Part shown: positions 42,921 through 51,689 of the stretch, piece after piece
How the letters are laid out: each line of letters starts with the position of its first letter
Numbering within the stretch: the stretch's first letter is position 1
From: Embleya sp049739465
GTDB taxonomy: Bacteria; Actinomycetota; Actinomycetes; Streptomycetales; Streptomycetaceae
Reading direction: 5' to 3'
Length of the DNA stretch: 64,000 nt
Assembly: GCF_049739465.1 (NCBI RefSeq)
Contig: NZ_JBMHHY010000001.1
Location: 186,001-250,000, forward strand
Made by a program: the position numbers and the translations under genes
The notes under the pieces: model-generated
Told to the model about the DNA's origin: nothing
Seen by the model: the letters and a program-made list of their open reading frames with translations, nothing else
Database searches by the model: none

Positions 42921-43208
42921 GTGTCGCTCGACACCGCAACGAAGAAGCAGATCATGGCCGACTACGCCACCAAGGAAGGCGACACCGGCTCCCCCGAGGT
43001 GCAGGTCGCGATCCTGAGCTACCGGATCAACGAGCTCACCGGCCACCTCAAGGAGCACAAGCACGACCACCACAGCCGCCGGGGCCTGCTGCTCCTGGTC
43101 GGCCAGCGTCGTCGCCTGCTCGGCTACCTCGCCAAGAAGGACATCGAGCGCTACCGCACGCTCACGGACCGGCTGAGCATCCGCCGCAGCGGTGTCGGCA
43201 TCCGCTAA
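42921..43208 (+). CDS. rpsO: 30S ribosomal protein S15
   Basis: 95-aa S15, which binds the central domain of 16S rRNA. Signature KEGDTGSPEVQVAILSYRI and the LTGHLKEHKHDHHSRRGL segment are intact. GTG 42921 follows GAGGGAGAACAC and gives the standard length; an upstream in-frame extension to 42858 is unlikely. It is followed by a hairpin and pnp, the conserved pair. Confidence 0.97.
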   Translation: MSLDTATKKQIMADYATKEGDTGSPEVQVAILSYRINELTGHLKEHKHDHHSRRGLLLLVGQRRRLLGYLAKKDIERYRTLTDRLSIRRSGVGIR

Positions 43209-43222
43209 TCACGCACGACGGG

Positions 43223-43246
43223 GGAGCGGCTTTCGCAAGCCGCTCC
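43223..43246 (+). terminator. rpsO-pnp intergenic hairpin
   Basis: GGAGCGGCTT at 43223-43232, 4-nt loop, AAGCCGCTCC at 43237-43246, a perfect 10-bp stem 15 bp after rpsO. In Streptomyces the rpsO-pnp spacer carries a hairpin that partly terminates transcription and is processed by RNase III; this element fits that role. The rest of the 298-bp spacer probably holds the separate pnp promoter. Confidence 0.65.
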
Positions 43247-43506
43247 TTCGCCGTATCCGGACGCGGCCTTTGTAGGCTGTGTTCCGCGACACCCGAAAGC
43301 CGCACCCGCGGCGACGAGCAACAACGAAACAAAGACGAACAAAGACTGGGAGCGCCGCGTCGCGACCAAGGCGCCGACCTACAGCGCCGGTCCTCGGTAG
43401 TGGCCCCCGGGTAACGCACCCGGGTGCTTCGATCGAAGACCGGCTCGGCCGGCCCTCAGGCGTCATGCGCCGCGGACCTCCCTCGAAACGAACGAGGAGG
43501 GCACCC

Positions 43507-45729
43507 GTGGAGGGTCCCGACATCAGCTTCGCCGAAGCAGTCATCGAGAACGGCACGTTCGGCAACCGCACCATCCGCTTCGAGACCGGCCGGCTGGCCC
43601 GGCAGGCCGCCGGCTCCGCCGTGGTCTACCTGGACGACGACACCATGGTGCTCTCGGCCACCACCGCCTCGAAGCGCCCGAAGGACCAGCTCGACTTCTT
43701 CCCGCTGACGGTGGACGTCGAGGAGCGGATGTACGCCGCGGGCAAGATCCCCGGCTCGTTCTTCCGCCGCGAGGGCCGCCCGTCCGAGGACGCGGTGCTC
43801 ACCTGTCGGCTGATCGACCGTCCGCTGCGCCCGTCCTTCAAGAAGGGCCTGCGCAACGAGATCCAGATCGTCGAGACGATCATGGCGCTCAACCCGGACC
43901 ACCTCTACGACGTCGTGGCGATCAACGCGGCCTCGATGTCCACCCAGCTCGCCGGGCTGCCGTTCTCCGGCCCGATCGGCGGCGTCCGGGTGGCGCTCAT
44001 CGACGGCACCTGGGTCGGCTTCCCCACGCACACCGAGCTCGAGCGCGCCGTGTTCGACATGGTCGTCGCGGGCCGCGTGCTCGAGGACGGCGACGTGGCG
44101 ATCATGATGGTCGAGGCCGAGGCCACGACCGGCACGATCGAACTGGTCAAGGGCGGCGCCGACGCGCCGACCGAGGAGGTCGTCGCGGACGGCCTCGAGG
44201 CGGCCAAGAAGTTCATCAAGGCGCTGTGCGCCGCGCAGGTCCAGGTGGCCGAGAAGGCCGCCAAGGAGACCGGCGAGTTCCCGGTCTACCTGGACTACCA
44301 GGACGACGTCTTCGAGGCGCTGGCCGCCGCGGTGACCGACGAGCTGTCCGCCGCGCTGACCATCGCCGGCAAGCAGGCCCGCGAGAGCGAGCTGGACCGG
44401 GTCAAGGACCTGGCCGCGGAGAAGCTGCTCCCGGCGTTCGAGGGTCGCGAGAAGGAGATCGGCGGCGCGTTCCGCGCGCTGACCAAGAAGCTGGTCCGGC
44501 AGCGCGTGCTGCGCGACAAGGTGCGCATCGACGGTCGCGGGCTGACCGACATCCGCACCCTGTCGGCCGAGGTCGAGGTCATCCCGCGCGTGCACGGCTC
44601 GGCCCTGTTCGAGCGCGGCGAGACCCAGATCCTGGGCATCACCACGCTGAACATGCTGCGCATGGAGCAGATGCTCGACACGCTCTCGCCCGAGACGCGC
44701 AAGCGCTACATGCACAACTACAACTTCCCGCCGTACTCGGTCGGCGAGACCGGCCGGGTGGGCTCGCCCAAGCGCCGCGAGATCGGCCACGGCGCGCTCG
44801 CCGAGCGGGCCCTGCTGCCGGTGCTGCCGGCCCGCGAGGACTTCCCGTACGCGATCCGTCAGGTGTCCGAGGCGCTCGGCTCCAACGGCTCGACCTCGAT
44901 GGGCTCGGTCTGCGCGTCCACGATGTCGCTGCTCAACGCCGGCGTGCCGCTCAAGGCGCCGGTCGCGGGCATCGCGATGGGCCTGATCTCGGACGAGGTC
45001 GACGGCAAGACCGAGTACGTGTGCCTGACCGACATCCTCGGTGCCGAGGACGCGTACGGCGACATGGACTTCAAGGTGGCCGGCACCAAGGAGTTCGTCA
45101 CCGCGCTCCAGCTCGACACCAAGCTCGACGGCATCCCCGCGTCGGTGCTCGCCGGCGCGCTCAAGCAGGCCAAGGACGCCCGCCTGCACATCCTCGACGT
45201 GATGATGGAGGCCATCGACACGCCGGACGAGATGTCGCAGTTCGCGCCGCGCATCATCACCGTCAAGATCCCGGTGGACAAGATCGGCGAGGTCATCGGC
45301 CCGAAGGGCAAGATGATCAACCAGATCCAGGACGACACCGGTGCCGAGATCACCATCGAGGACGATGGCACGATCTACATCGGTGCCTCGGACGGCACCT
45401 CGGCCGAGGCCGCGCGGGCGACGATCAACGCGATCGCCAACCCGACGATGCCCGAGGTCGGGGAGCGTTACCTGGGTACGGTTGTCAAGACCACCACGTT
45501 CGGCGCGTTCGTGTCGCTGATGCCCGGCAAGGACGGCCTGCTGCACATCTCGCAGCTGCGCAAGATCGCCGGCGGCAAGCGGGTCGAGAACGTCGACGAC
45601 GTGATCAAGGTCGGCGACAAGGTGCAGGTCGAGATCGCCGAGATCGACCAGCGCGGCAAGCTGTCGCTCGTCCCGGTCATCGAGGGCGAAGCCGACGCCG
45701 AGGTCTCCGAGGACGCTGCCGCCAAGTGA
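43507..45729 (+). CDS. pnp: Polynucleotide phosphorylase
   Basis: 740-aa PNPase, a 3'-5' phosphorolytic exoribonuclease and 3'-tail polymerase. Two RNase PH domains (about 10-150 and 345-560, the second containing FERGETQILGITTL) flank a helical domain. A KH domain (about 590-650, IGPKGKMINQIQDDTGA) and an S1 domain (about 660-730) follow. GTG 43507 is preceded by AGGAGG at 43495-43500, which overrules the longer frame to 43279. Its stop overlaps the next start (GTGA). Confidence 0.97.
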   Translation: MEGPDISFAEAVIENGTFGNRTIRFETGRLARQAAGSAVVYLDDDTMVLSATTASKRPKDQLDFFPLTVDVEERMYAAGKIPGSFFRREGRPSEDAVLTCRLIDRPLRPSFKKGLRNEIQIVETIMALNPDHLYDVVAINAASMSTQLAGLPFSGPIGGVRVALIDGTWVGFPTHTELERAVFDMVVAGRVLEDGDVAIMMVEAEATTGTIELVKGGADAPTEEVVADGLEAAKKFIKALCAAQVQVAEKAAKETGEFPVYLDYQDDVFEALAAAVTDELSAALTIAGKQARESELDRVKDLAAEKLLPAFEGREKEIGGAFRALTKKLVRQRVLRDKVRIDGRGLTDIRTLSAEVEVIPRVHGSALFERGETQILGITTLNMLRMEQMLDTLSPETRKRYMHNYNFPPYSVGETGRVGSPKRREIGHGALAERALLPVLPAREDFPYAIRQVSEALGSNGSTSMGSVCASTMSLLNAGVPLKAPVAGIAMGLISDEVDGKTEYVCLTDILGAEDAYGDMDFKVAGTKEFVTALQLDTKLDGIPASVLAGALKQAKDARLHILDVMMEAIDTPDEMSQFAPRIITVKIPVDKIGEVIGPKGKMINQIQDDTGAEITIEDDGTIYIGASDGTSAEAARATINAIANPTMPEVGERYLGTVVKTTTFGAFVSLMPGKDGLLHISQLRKIAGGKRVENVDDVIKVGDKVQVEIAEIDQRGKLSLVPVIEGEADAEVSEDAAAK

Positions 45730-47087
45730 CGTCCTCCTCGTCGAAGAACCAGGCCGCTGCGTCCGCGCAGCGGCCTGGTTCCACGAAGACCCTGCTGCGT
45801 GACGCGGACGGCACCGGTGCCGTCCGCCGCACGGTCCTGCCCGGCGGGCTCCGGGTGATCACCGAGAGCATGCCGTCCGTGCGCTCCGCGACGTTCGGCA
45901 TCTGGGTCGGGGTCGGCTCGCGCGACGAGACCCCCGCCCTGGCCGGCACCTCGCACTATCTCGAACACCTGCTGTTCAAGGGCACCGAGAAGCGCGACGC
46001 GCTGGAGATCTCCGCGGAACTGGACGCGGTCGGTGGTGAGATGAACGCCTTCACCACCAAGGAGTACACGTGCTACTACGCACGCGTCCTCGACACCGAC
46101 CTCCCGCTCGCCATCGACGTGATCTGCGACATGGTGACCGGCTCGCTGATCGACGCCGAGGACGTGGACGCCGAACGCGGCGTGATCCTCGAGGAGATCG
46201 CGATGAACGAGGACGAGCCCGGCGACCTGGTGCACGAACTCTTCTACGACGCGATGCTCGGCGACGCTCCGCTCGGCCGCCCGGTGCTCGGCACCGTCGA
46301 GTCGATCAACGCGCTCACCCGGACCCAGATCAACGGCTACTACAAGCGCCGGTACAAGGCGCCCAACATGGTGGTCACCGCGGCCGGCAACGTCGACCAC
46401 GCCAAGGTGGTGCGGCTGGTCAAGAAGGCGTTCGCACACGTACGCGTGGACGAGGACGCGGTGGCCGCCGGGCCGCGCGCCGGTGGGCGCGCAGTGCGTT
46501 CGGCCGGCCGGGTACGGCTGCTCAACCGGCCCACCGAGCAGGCCCATCTGGTGCTCGGCATGCCGGGGTTGGCCCGGGACGACGACCGGCGGTTCGCGCT
46601 GAGCGTGCTCAACACCGCGCTCGGCGGCGGGATGAGCTCGCGGCTGTTCCAGGAGATCCGGGAGAAGCGCGGGCTGGCCTACTCGGTCTACTCGTTCCAC
46701 TCCGGCTACGCCGACCTGGGCGTGTTCGGCATCTATGCCGGCTGCCAGCCCAAGAAGGCCCGCCAGGTGATCGAGATCTGCCGGACCGAACTGGACAAGG
46801 TGGTCCGCGAGGGCCTGCCGCAGGACGAGATCGACCGGGCCATCGGGCAGTTGCGCGGCTCGACCGTACTCGGCCTGGAGGACACCGGGTCGCGGATGAG
46901 CCGGATCGGCAAGAGCGAACTCGTCTACGGCGAACATCTCTCCGTCGACGAGGTGCTCGCCCGGATCGCCGCGGTCACCGCGGCCGAGGTGCACGAGGTG
47001 GCCGGGCAACTGCTCGGCGCCCGACCGACCCTGGCCGTGGTCGGACCGTTCGCCGACGACGCGGACTTCGTCGCGGCGTCCGGCTGA
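45726..47087 (+). CDS. M16 family zinc metallopeptidase
   Basis: 453-aa M16 (pitrilysin/processing-peptidase-like) protease. The inverted zinc motif is HYLEHLLFKG (HxxEH), with the third ligand in ERGVILEEIAMNEDEP. The C-terminal half has the inactive-domain pattern with REKRGLAYSVYSFHSGY. GTG 45726 overlaps the pnp stop (GTGA), so it is coupled to pnp. The neighbourhood pnp, M16 peptidase, dapB is standard in actinobacteria. Its substrate is not known. Confidence 0.93.
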   Translation: MTSSSSKNQAAASAQRPGSTKTLLRDADGTGAVRRTVLPGGLRVITESMPSVRSATFGIWVGVGSRDETPALAGTSHYLEHLLFKGTEKRDALEISAELDAVGGEMNAFTTKEYTCYYARVLDTDLPLAIDVICDMVTGSLIDAEDVDAERGVILEEIAMNEDEPGDLVHELFYDAMLGDAPLGRPVLGTVESINALTRTQINGYYKRRYKAPNMVVTAAGNVDHAKVVRLVKKAFAHVRVDEDAVAAGPRAGGRAVRSAGRVRLLNRPTEQAHLVLGMPGLARDDDRRFALSVLNTALGGGMSSRLFQEIREKRGLAYSVYSFHSGYADLGVFGIYAGCQPKKARQVIEICRTELDKVVREGLPQDEIDRAIGQLRGSTVLGLEDTGSRMSRIGKSELVYGEHLSVDEVLARIAAVTAAEVHEVAGQLLGARPTLAVVGPFADDADFVAASG

Positions 47088-47142
47088 TCGAGCTTCGCAG
47101 TGCCATCGCTGACATATCGCTGACTGGAGAGTGCGCGACATC

Positions 47143-47895
47143 ATGACTGCAATCCGGGTGGGTGTGATCGGTGCGGCCGGCCGTATGGGGTCGGAGGCGT
47201 GCCGGGCCATCGAGGACGCGGCCGACCTCGAACTGGTGGCCCGGATCGACGACGGCGACGACCTCGCCGGCCTGGCGCAGGCCGGCGCGCAGGTCGCCGT
47301 CGACTTCACCCACCCGGGTGTGGTGATGGCCAATCTCGAATACTGCGTCGGCGCCGGGATCCACGCCGTGGTCGGCACCAGCGGATTCACCCCCGACCGC
47401 CTGGCGCGGCTGCGCGAGTGGCTCGCGAAGAGCCCGGAGACCGGCGTCCTGATCGCGCCCAACTTCGGCATCGGCGCGGTGCTGATGATGCGGTTCGCCG
47501 CGCAGGCGGCCCGGTTCTACGAGTCGGTCGAGATCGTCGAGCTGCACCACCCGAACAAGGTCGACGCGCCCAGCGGCACCGCCCGCCGGACCGCCGAACT
47601 GATCGCCGAGGCCCGGGCCGAGGCCGCGCTCGGCGAGTTGCCGGACGCGACGGTGGACGACCCGGACGGCGCGCGCGGCGCCAAGGTGGACGGCATTCCG
47701 GTACACGCGGTCCGGCTGCGTGGCCTGGTCGCCCACCAGGAGGTGCTGCTCGGCGACGCGGGCGAGATGCTGACCATCCGGCACGACTCGTTCCAGCGCA
47801 CGTCGTTCATGCCGGGCGTGCTGCTCGGGGTGCGCCGGGTGGTCTCCGCGCCGGGTCTGACCGTGGGCCTGGAACACTTCCTCGACCTGGGCTGA
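47143..47895 (+). CDS. dapB: 4-hydroxy-tetrahydrodipicolinate reductase
   Basis: 250-aa DapB, second enzyme of the lysine/diaminopimelate branch. The dinucleotide motif is GVIGAAGRMGSEA. The catalytic signature is ELHHPNKVDAPSGTA (HHxxKxDAPSGT). ATG 47143 is preferred (GGAGAG about 11 nt upstream) over GTG 47131. DapA is encoded 4 kb downstream. The next gene starts 5 bp after the stop. Confidence 0.96.
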   Translation: MTAIRVGVIGAAGRMGSEACRAIEDAADLELVARIDDGDDLAGLAQAGAQVAVDFTHPGVVMANLEYCVGAGIHAVVGTSGFTPDRLARLREWLAKSPETGVLIAPNFGIGAVLMMRFAAQAARFYESVEIVELHHPNKVDAPSGTARRTAELIAEARAEAALGELPDATVDDPDGARGAKVDGIPVHAVRLRGLVAHQEVLLGDAGEMLTIRHDSFQRTSFMPGVLLGVRRVVSAPGLTVGLEHFLDLG

Positions 47896-47900
47896 GCATC

Positions 47901-48359
47901 GTGAAGCAACGTGTCACCGCGCTCGTGCTGATCGCGGTCCTGGTGTTCTACGTGTTCCTCGTCGGGAGTCGCGGCCTGATCGCGATTCGCGACGGGGAAC
48001 CGGTCACCATCGTGCTCGGCTTGGCCATCCTGCTCGTGCCGGTCGTCGGCGCCTGGTACATCTGGCGCGAGGTGCGCTTCGGCTTCGCCATGCAGCGGTT
48101 GGCCCGCGAACTCGAGGCCGAGGGCGGGCTGCCGCCGGACGAACTGGGCCGCACCCCCGGCGGCCGGGTCGACCGGGACAGCGCGGACCGGGTGTTCGAA
48201 CGCCGCAAGGCCGAGGTCGAGGCCGCGCCCGAGGACTGGCGGGTCTGGTACCGACTGGCCGTGGCGTACGGCGACGCGCGCGACAACGCACGCGGCCGGC
48301 GGGCCATGCTCACCGCGATCCGGCTGCACGCGGGCAAGACGCCGGCCGCCTCGGTCTGA
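47901..48359 (+). CDS. Small two-helix membrane protein of unknown function
   Basis: 152-aa protein with two N-terminal membrane helices (about 8-27 and 41-60: VTALVLIAVLVFYVFLVG and VLGLAILLVPVVGAWYIW) and a cytosolic domain. The domain has LARELEAEGGLPPDELGRTPGG and a TPR-like pair VWYRLAVAYGDARDNARGRRAML. GTG 47901 lies 5 bp after dapB, so it is likely coupled to it. The dapB-adjacent position is conserved in Streptomyces, but no function is known to me. Confidence 0.83.
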   Translation: MKQRVTALVLIAVLVFYVFLVGSRGLIAIRDGEPVTIVLGLAILLVPVVGAWYIWREVRFGFAMQRLARELEAEGGLPPDELGRTPGGRVDRDSADRVFERRKAEVEAAPEDWRVWYRLAVAYGDARDNARGRRAMLTAIRLHAGKTPAASV

Positions 48360-48386
48360 CGCCCGGGCGCCGGGGCGTCGGGGCGC

Positions 48387-49070
48387 CTACCCGGCGCGGG
48401 CCGGCCGCTGCGGTGGCACCTCCAGCGCGGCGAGCACCTGCGGCGACACCGGTGCGGCCAGGATGCCGACCACCGCGTCCACCAGATCCGCGACGAACGC
48501 GGCCGGGGGCAATACGTCGTGCGCCTGCCCCTCGTGGACCCGCTGTTCGCGATCGGCCGTCGCGTGTACCGCCAGACTGCCGCCCAGGCGCAGCCGGTTG
48601 CGCCGCACCGCGGTCGGCAGGTGTCCGAGGGCGAGGTCGATCAATCGGGCGAACTCCGGGGTGCTGCCCTCCAGACCCATGGCCGGCAGCGCGTACGCGG
48701 ACGCGCCCGCGTGCTGGTGCACCCGGGCCAGAAAACGCAGATAGCAGCTGCCGCCGACGTCGATCTGTTCGGCCAGCGGACGTACCATCGCCTCGGCCAG
48801 TGCCCTGGGTTCGCGATCCAGGCCGGCCCGGACCAGGTCGCGGACCAGATCCTCGCGCCGCCCGTTGATGGTCACCAGGCGGAAGCCGAAGATCGCCCGG
48901 ATCAACTCCTCCTTGCTGCCGAAGTGGTATTGCGCGGCGGAATTGTTGCGCTGACTCGCCGCGACCGAGATCTGTCGCAGCGAGACCGCGTCGATTCCGT
49001 GCACGGCGAACAGCCGCTCGGCGGTGAGCAGAAGGCGCTCGCGGGTCGGAGTTCGGCTCACGGCGCCCAC
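48387..49070 (-). CDS. TetR/AcrR family transcriptional regulator
   Basis: 227-aa regulator. The TetR helix-turn-helix spans residues 8-55 (RERLLLTAERLFAVHGIDAVS...RNNSAAQYHFGSKEEL in two parts). The C-terminal ligand domain is unassigned. GTG 49070 or GTG 49061 could be the start; neither has a clear ribosome-binding site. It lies 81 bp downstream of a GNAT gene on the same strand; the spacer carries TTGAACAAGGTAAGTCAG (reverse strand, 49081-49098), a plausible autoregulatory site. It converges on the dapB unit. Confidence 0.88.
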   Translation of the reverse strand: MGAVSRTPTRERLLLTAERLFAVHGIDAVSLRQISVAASQRNNSAAQYHFGSKEELIRAIFGFRLVTINGRREDLVRDLVRAGLDREPRALAEAMVRPLAEQIDVGGSCYLRFLARVHQHAGASAYALPAMGLEGSTPEFARLIDLALGHLPTAVRRNRLRLGGSLAVHATADREQRVHEGQAHDVLPPAAFVADLVDAVVGILAAPVSPQVLAALEVPPQRPARAG

Positions 49071-49151
49071 GTTAAGACGGCTGACTTACCTTGTTCAATG
49101 GCACGTCGGTGTGGCGTTCACCGTGTTCGTCGGCCGTTTCGCCGGCGGGGT

Positions 49152-49697
49152 TCACGATTCGGCGCGCACCGCCGTATGCAGCCGGATCTGCCGGATCACC
49201 GCGCCGCCCGGCTCGTCCACCCACAGTTCGCGGGCCGCGCCGTCGGGTGCCCAGCCGGTACCGGTCAGGAAGTCGTAGAGCGGCTTGTCGCTTTCCAGCA
49301 CCCAGGTCACCAGCGTGCCCACACCGTCGGTCACGGCGTCCGCGACCACCGCGGTCAGCAGCCGGGAGGCGTGGCCCTCGCGCTGTCGTGGCGGGTCGAT
49401 CACCAGGATCGCCAACTCGCCCGCCTCGGCCGGGTCGAGGTCCTCGTCGGAGCCCGGGACCAGCGCCGCGAAGCCGGCCACGGTGGGGCCCGCGCAGGCC
49501 ACCAGGAGGTGGTGTCGGGCCGAGGGCGGCGAGATGGCCGCGTCCTCCCATTCGGCGGCCAGCGCCTCGGGTGTCGCCGCGGCCAGGGCCGCGCTCGGCA
49601 GGACACCCGTGTAGGCGTCGTGCCAGGCCCGGGCGTGCGCGGCGCCCAGGGCGGGGCCGTCGCCGGCGTGGGCCGGCCGTACGTACGGATCGGTCAT
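49152..49697 (-). CDS. GNAT family N-acetyltransferase
   Basis: 181-aa GNAT. The acetyl-CoA site is LVIDPPRQREGHASRLL, preceded by a RAWHDAYTGVLP motif typical of this subgroup. The terminal WVLESDKPLYDFLTGTGW is in place of the usual aromatic motif. ATG 49697 with GGGGGCGCCAAC upstream fixes the start; the open frame continues upstream as antisense to the divergent lipoprotein. It is upstream of the tetR gene and may be controlled by it. Confidence 0.85.
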   Translation of the reverse strand: MTDPYVRPAHAGDGPALGAAHARAWHDAYTGVLPSAALAAATPEALAAEWEDAAISPPSARHHLLVACAGPTVAGFAALVPGSDEDLDPAEAGELAILVIDPPRQREGHASRLLTAVVADAVTDGVGTLVTWVLESDKPLYDFLTGTGWAPDGAARELWVDEPGGAVIRQIRLHTAVRAES

Positions 49698-49872
49698 GTT
49701 GGCGCCCCCATCGTCGAGTTCGGCCGATTGTCGCGCGCGCGGGTGGTCCGTGTCCGGCGCTCGCCGAACGCGCACCCGGGCGGGCGACACGCGCCGGAGG
49801 CGATGCCGACCTCGCGTGCGGCGTGCGACGCTGTCGGCCAAGGATTGGTGGGCGCGGCAGCGGAGGATGGTC

Positions 49873-50604
49873 ATGGGGGTCCGGATCCGGCGAATCGCCC
49901 CGGCGTGTGCGGTGGTCGTGCTGCTCGCGACCGGCTGCATGGTGGGTCCCACGATCGACGACGAGAAGCCGAAGGCGGTTGCCGCCGACGCCACCGGCAA
50001 TCCGCCGGACCTGCCGGACAAGAACCCGATCGGCGGTTCGGCGCCGGGCCCCGCGGCCACGGGCGGGCCGAGCACGGCCGGTCAGGTGCCCGCCAAGCAG
50101 GGCTCGCACACGTACTCGAACGGGCTGACGGTGGCCACGCTGCCGCTCACGATCACCCGCACGGTGGGCGTCCCGGGCGAGAAGCGGGACACGGTCGACG
50201 TCGCGGTGCCGATCAGCTACGTCAACCGGACCGGCTCGAACCTGCTCGCCGACCTGTTCGCGGTGACCCTGTACGCCGGGCCGGACGCGCTGCCGTGCGC
50301 CGATGCCAAGGTCGGACCCGCCCGCAGCGGTCCCCAGGAGGCGGCGCGCGGCGCCAATACGGTGATCACCTACAACTTCGCGGTGCCCCGGGAGCTGGTC
50401 GGCAAGCTGGTGATCCAGGTGCAGCCGTTCATGTCCCGCCTGGACAAGACCTCCTTCGACACGTCCGTGGCGCTGCCCGCGGGCGGGCCGACCCGGCCCG
50501 CCGAGGGGCCGTCGACCCAGCCGAGCACGGTGGTGGTGCCCCGGTCCACGCCGGCGTCCGGCGCCCCGGGCACGCCGTCGAGTGATGTCGGTGGGCGTAG
50601 TTAG
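49873..50604 (+). CDS. Lipoprotein of unknown function
   Basis: 243-aa predicted lipoprotein with basic start MGVRIRRIAPAC, hydrophobic core and lipobox LLATGC (Cys at residue 22). A Pro/Gly/Ala linker precedes a beta-rich domain (about 80-200, with VATLPLTITRTV and VDVAVPISYVNRTGS). The tail is Pro/Ser/Thr-rich. ATG 49873 is preferred because GGAGG sits 6 nt upstream; ATG 49867 abuts that site. It lies just before thyX. No enzymatic motif is visible. Confidence 0.8.
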   Translation: MGVRIRRIAPACAVVVLLATGCMVGPTIDDEKPKAVAADATGNPPDLPDKNPIGGSAPGPAATGGPSTAGQVPAKQGSHTYSNGLTVATLPLTITRTVGVPGEKRDTVDVAVPISYVNRTGSNLLADLFAVTLYAGPDALPCADAKVGPARSGPQEAARGANTVITYNFAVPRELVGKLVIQVQPFMSRLDKTSFDTSVALPAGGPTRPAEGPSTQPSTVVVPRSTPASGAPGTPSSDVGGRS

Positions 50605-50653
50605 GCTGGAGGGCCCCAACGCAGCAGAACCCATCGACGAGGAGCCACCCCGC

Positions 50654-51397
50654 GTGACCGAGACACCCCAGGAGAACCCGGCCGACATCCGCTTTCGCAG
50701 CGACGTCACCGTCGAGCTGGTCAAACACAGCGCCGGCGATCAGGACGTGCTGTGGGCGGCTCGGGTCTCCACGGCCGGGGAGAAGTCCCTCGACGAGCTC
50801 GCCAAGGACCCCACCCGGTCCCGGGGACTGATCAACTTCCTGATGCGGGACAAGCACGGCAGCCCGTTCGAGCACAACTCGATGACCTTCTTCGTCAGCG
50901 CGCCGATCTTCGTCTTCCGCGAGTTCCACCGGCACCGCGTGGGCTGGTCGTACAACGAGGAGAGCGGGCGCTACCGCGAGCTCGAGCCGGTGTTCTACGT
51001 GCCCGCCGAGGACCGCAAGCTGGTCCAGCAGGGCAAGCCCGGGGCCTATGTCTTCGTGGACGGCACCCCCGAGCAGTACAAGACGGTGGACAGCGCGACG
51101 CGCGAGTCCTACGAGGCGGCCTACGCGGGCTATCGGAAGATGCTGGCGGCGGGGGTGGCGCGCGAGGTGGCGCGGACCACGCTGCCGGTGGGCCTCTACT
51201 CGTCGATGTACGCGACCTGCAACGCACGTTCGCTGATGCACTTCCTCGGCCTGCGGACCCGGCGCGACGACGCGACGTTCCCCTCGTTCCCGCAGCGCGA
51301 GATCGAGATGGTCGCGGAGCGGATGGAGGCCGCGTGGGCCGAGCTGATGCCGCTGACCTACGCGGCGTTCAACGCGAACGGACGAGTCGCGCCGTAG
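50654..51397 (+). CDS. thyX: FAD-dependent thymidylate synthase ThyX
   Basis: 247-aa flavin-dependent thymidylate synthase. The ThyX motif reads RHRVGWSYNEES, the RHRx8S form of the RHRx7-8S signature. A further conserved segment is LPVGLYSSMYATCNARSLMHF. The dUMP is methylated using methylene-tetrahydrofolate with FAD/NADPH. GTG 50654 follows GGAG 10 nt upstream. It lies 49 bp after the lipoprotein gene and before dapA, as in Streptomyces. Confidence 0.95.
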   Translation: MTETPQENPADIRFRSDVTVELVKHSAGDQDVLWAARVSTAGEKSLDELAKDPTRSRGLINFLMRDKHGSPFEHNSMTFFVSAPIFVFREFHRHRVGWSYNEESGRYRELEPVFYVPAEDRKLVQQGKPGAYVFVDGTPEQYKTVDSATRESYEAAYAGYRKMLAAGVAREVARTTLPVGLYSSMYATCNARSLMHFLGLRTRRDDATFPSFPQREIEMVAERMEAAWAELMPLTYAAFNANGRVAP

Positions 51398-51514
51398 GGG
51401 TGTGACCCGGGTTGCGCCGTCTGAGTGGTCAAATCGGCACATAGGGTGACATTCGAAATTTTTCGGCGGAATACCTAAGGTTCCGCACTCGGTGGTCGAT
51501 ACTGAAAGAGATCA

Positions 51515-51545
51515 GGCGCTGCTCGAACCCCCGAGCGGGCAGCGT
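51515..51545 (+). promoter_or_regulatory. Possible bulged hairpin in the thyX-dapA spacer
   Basis: CGCTGCTCG pairs with CGAG and CAGCG around a C-rich loop, with a GGG bulge, and is followed by a pyrimidine/T-rich stretch (CCCTTCTTTTG). This may terminate thyX transcription. It lies in a 289-bp spacer (51398-51686) that contains no gene. Confidence 0.35.
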
Positions 51546-51673
51546 CTGGTCCCTTCTTTTGTCCGCCCGAGGGATGGGTCCCGGATCCCGTTCCGGGGCC
51601 GGCCCGCAGGTCCGGCCGGGGGTGTCGACGGCGGTTAGGGCGGGTGCTACCCGCAGGTCAGGTGCCCGCCCGG

Positions 51674-51689
51674 TACCGTTTGGGCCATG
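51674..51689 (+). promoter_or_regulatory. Leaderless promoter of dapA (candidate)
   Basis: TACCGT at 51674-51679 ends 7 bp before the dapA ATG (51687). No Shine-Dalgarno sequence precedes the ATG. Together these suggest transcription begins at the A of the start codon. No good -35 is seen at the expected distance; a GCGGGT/ACCCGC hairpin (51640-51654) covers that area. Confidence 0.45.

Noticed and set aside
47199..47900. Long plus-strand frame across dapB leading into the small membrane protein
   Set aside because: It is out of phase with dapB; only its last 152 codons from GTG 47901 encode a plausible protein.
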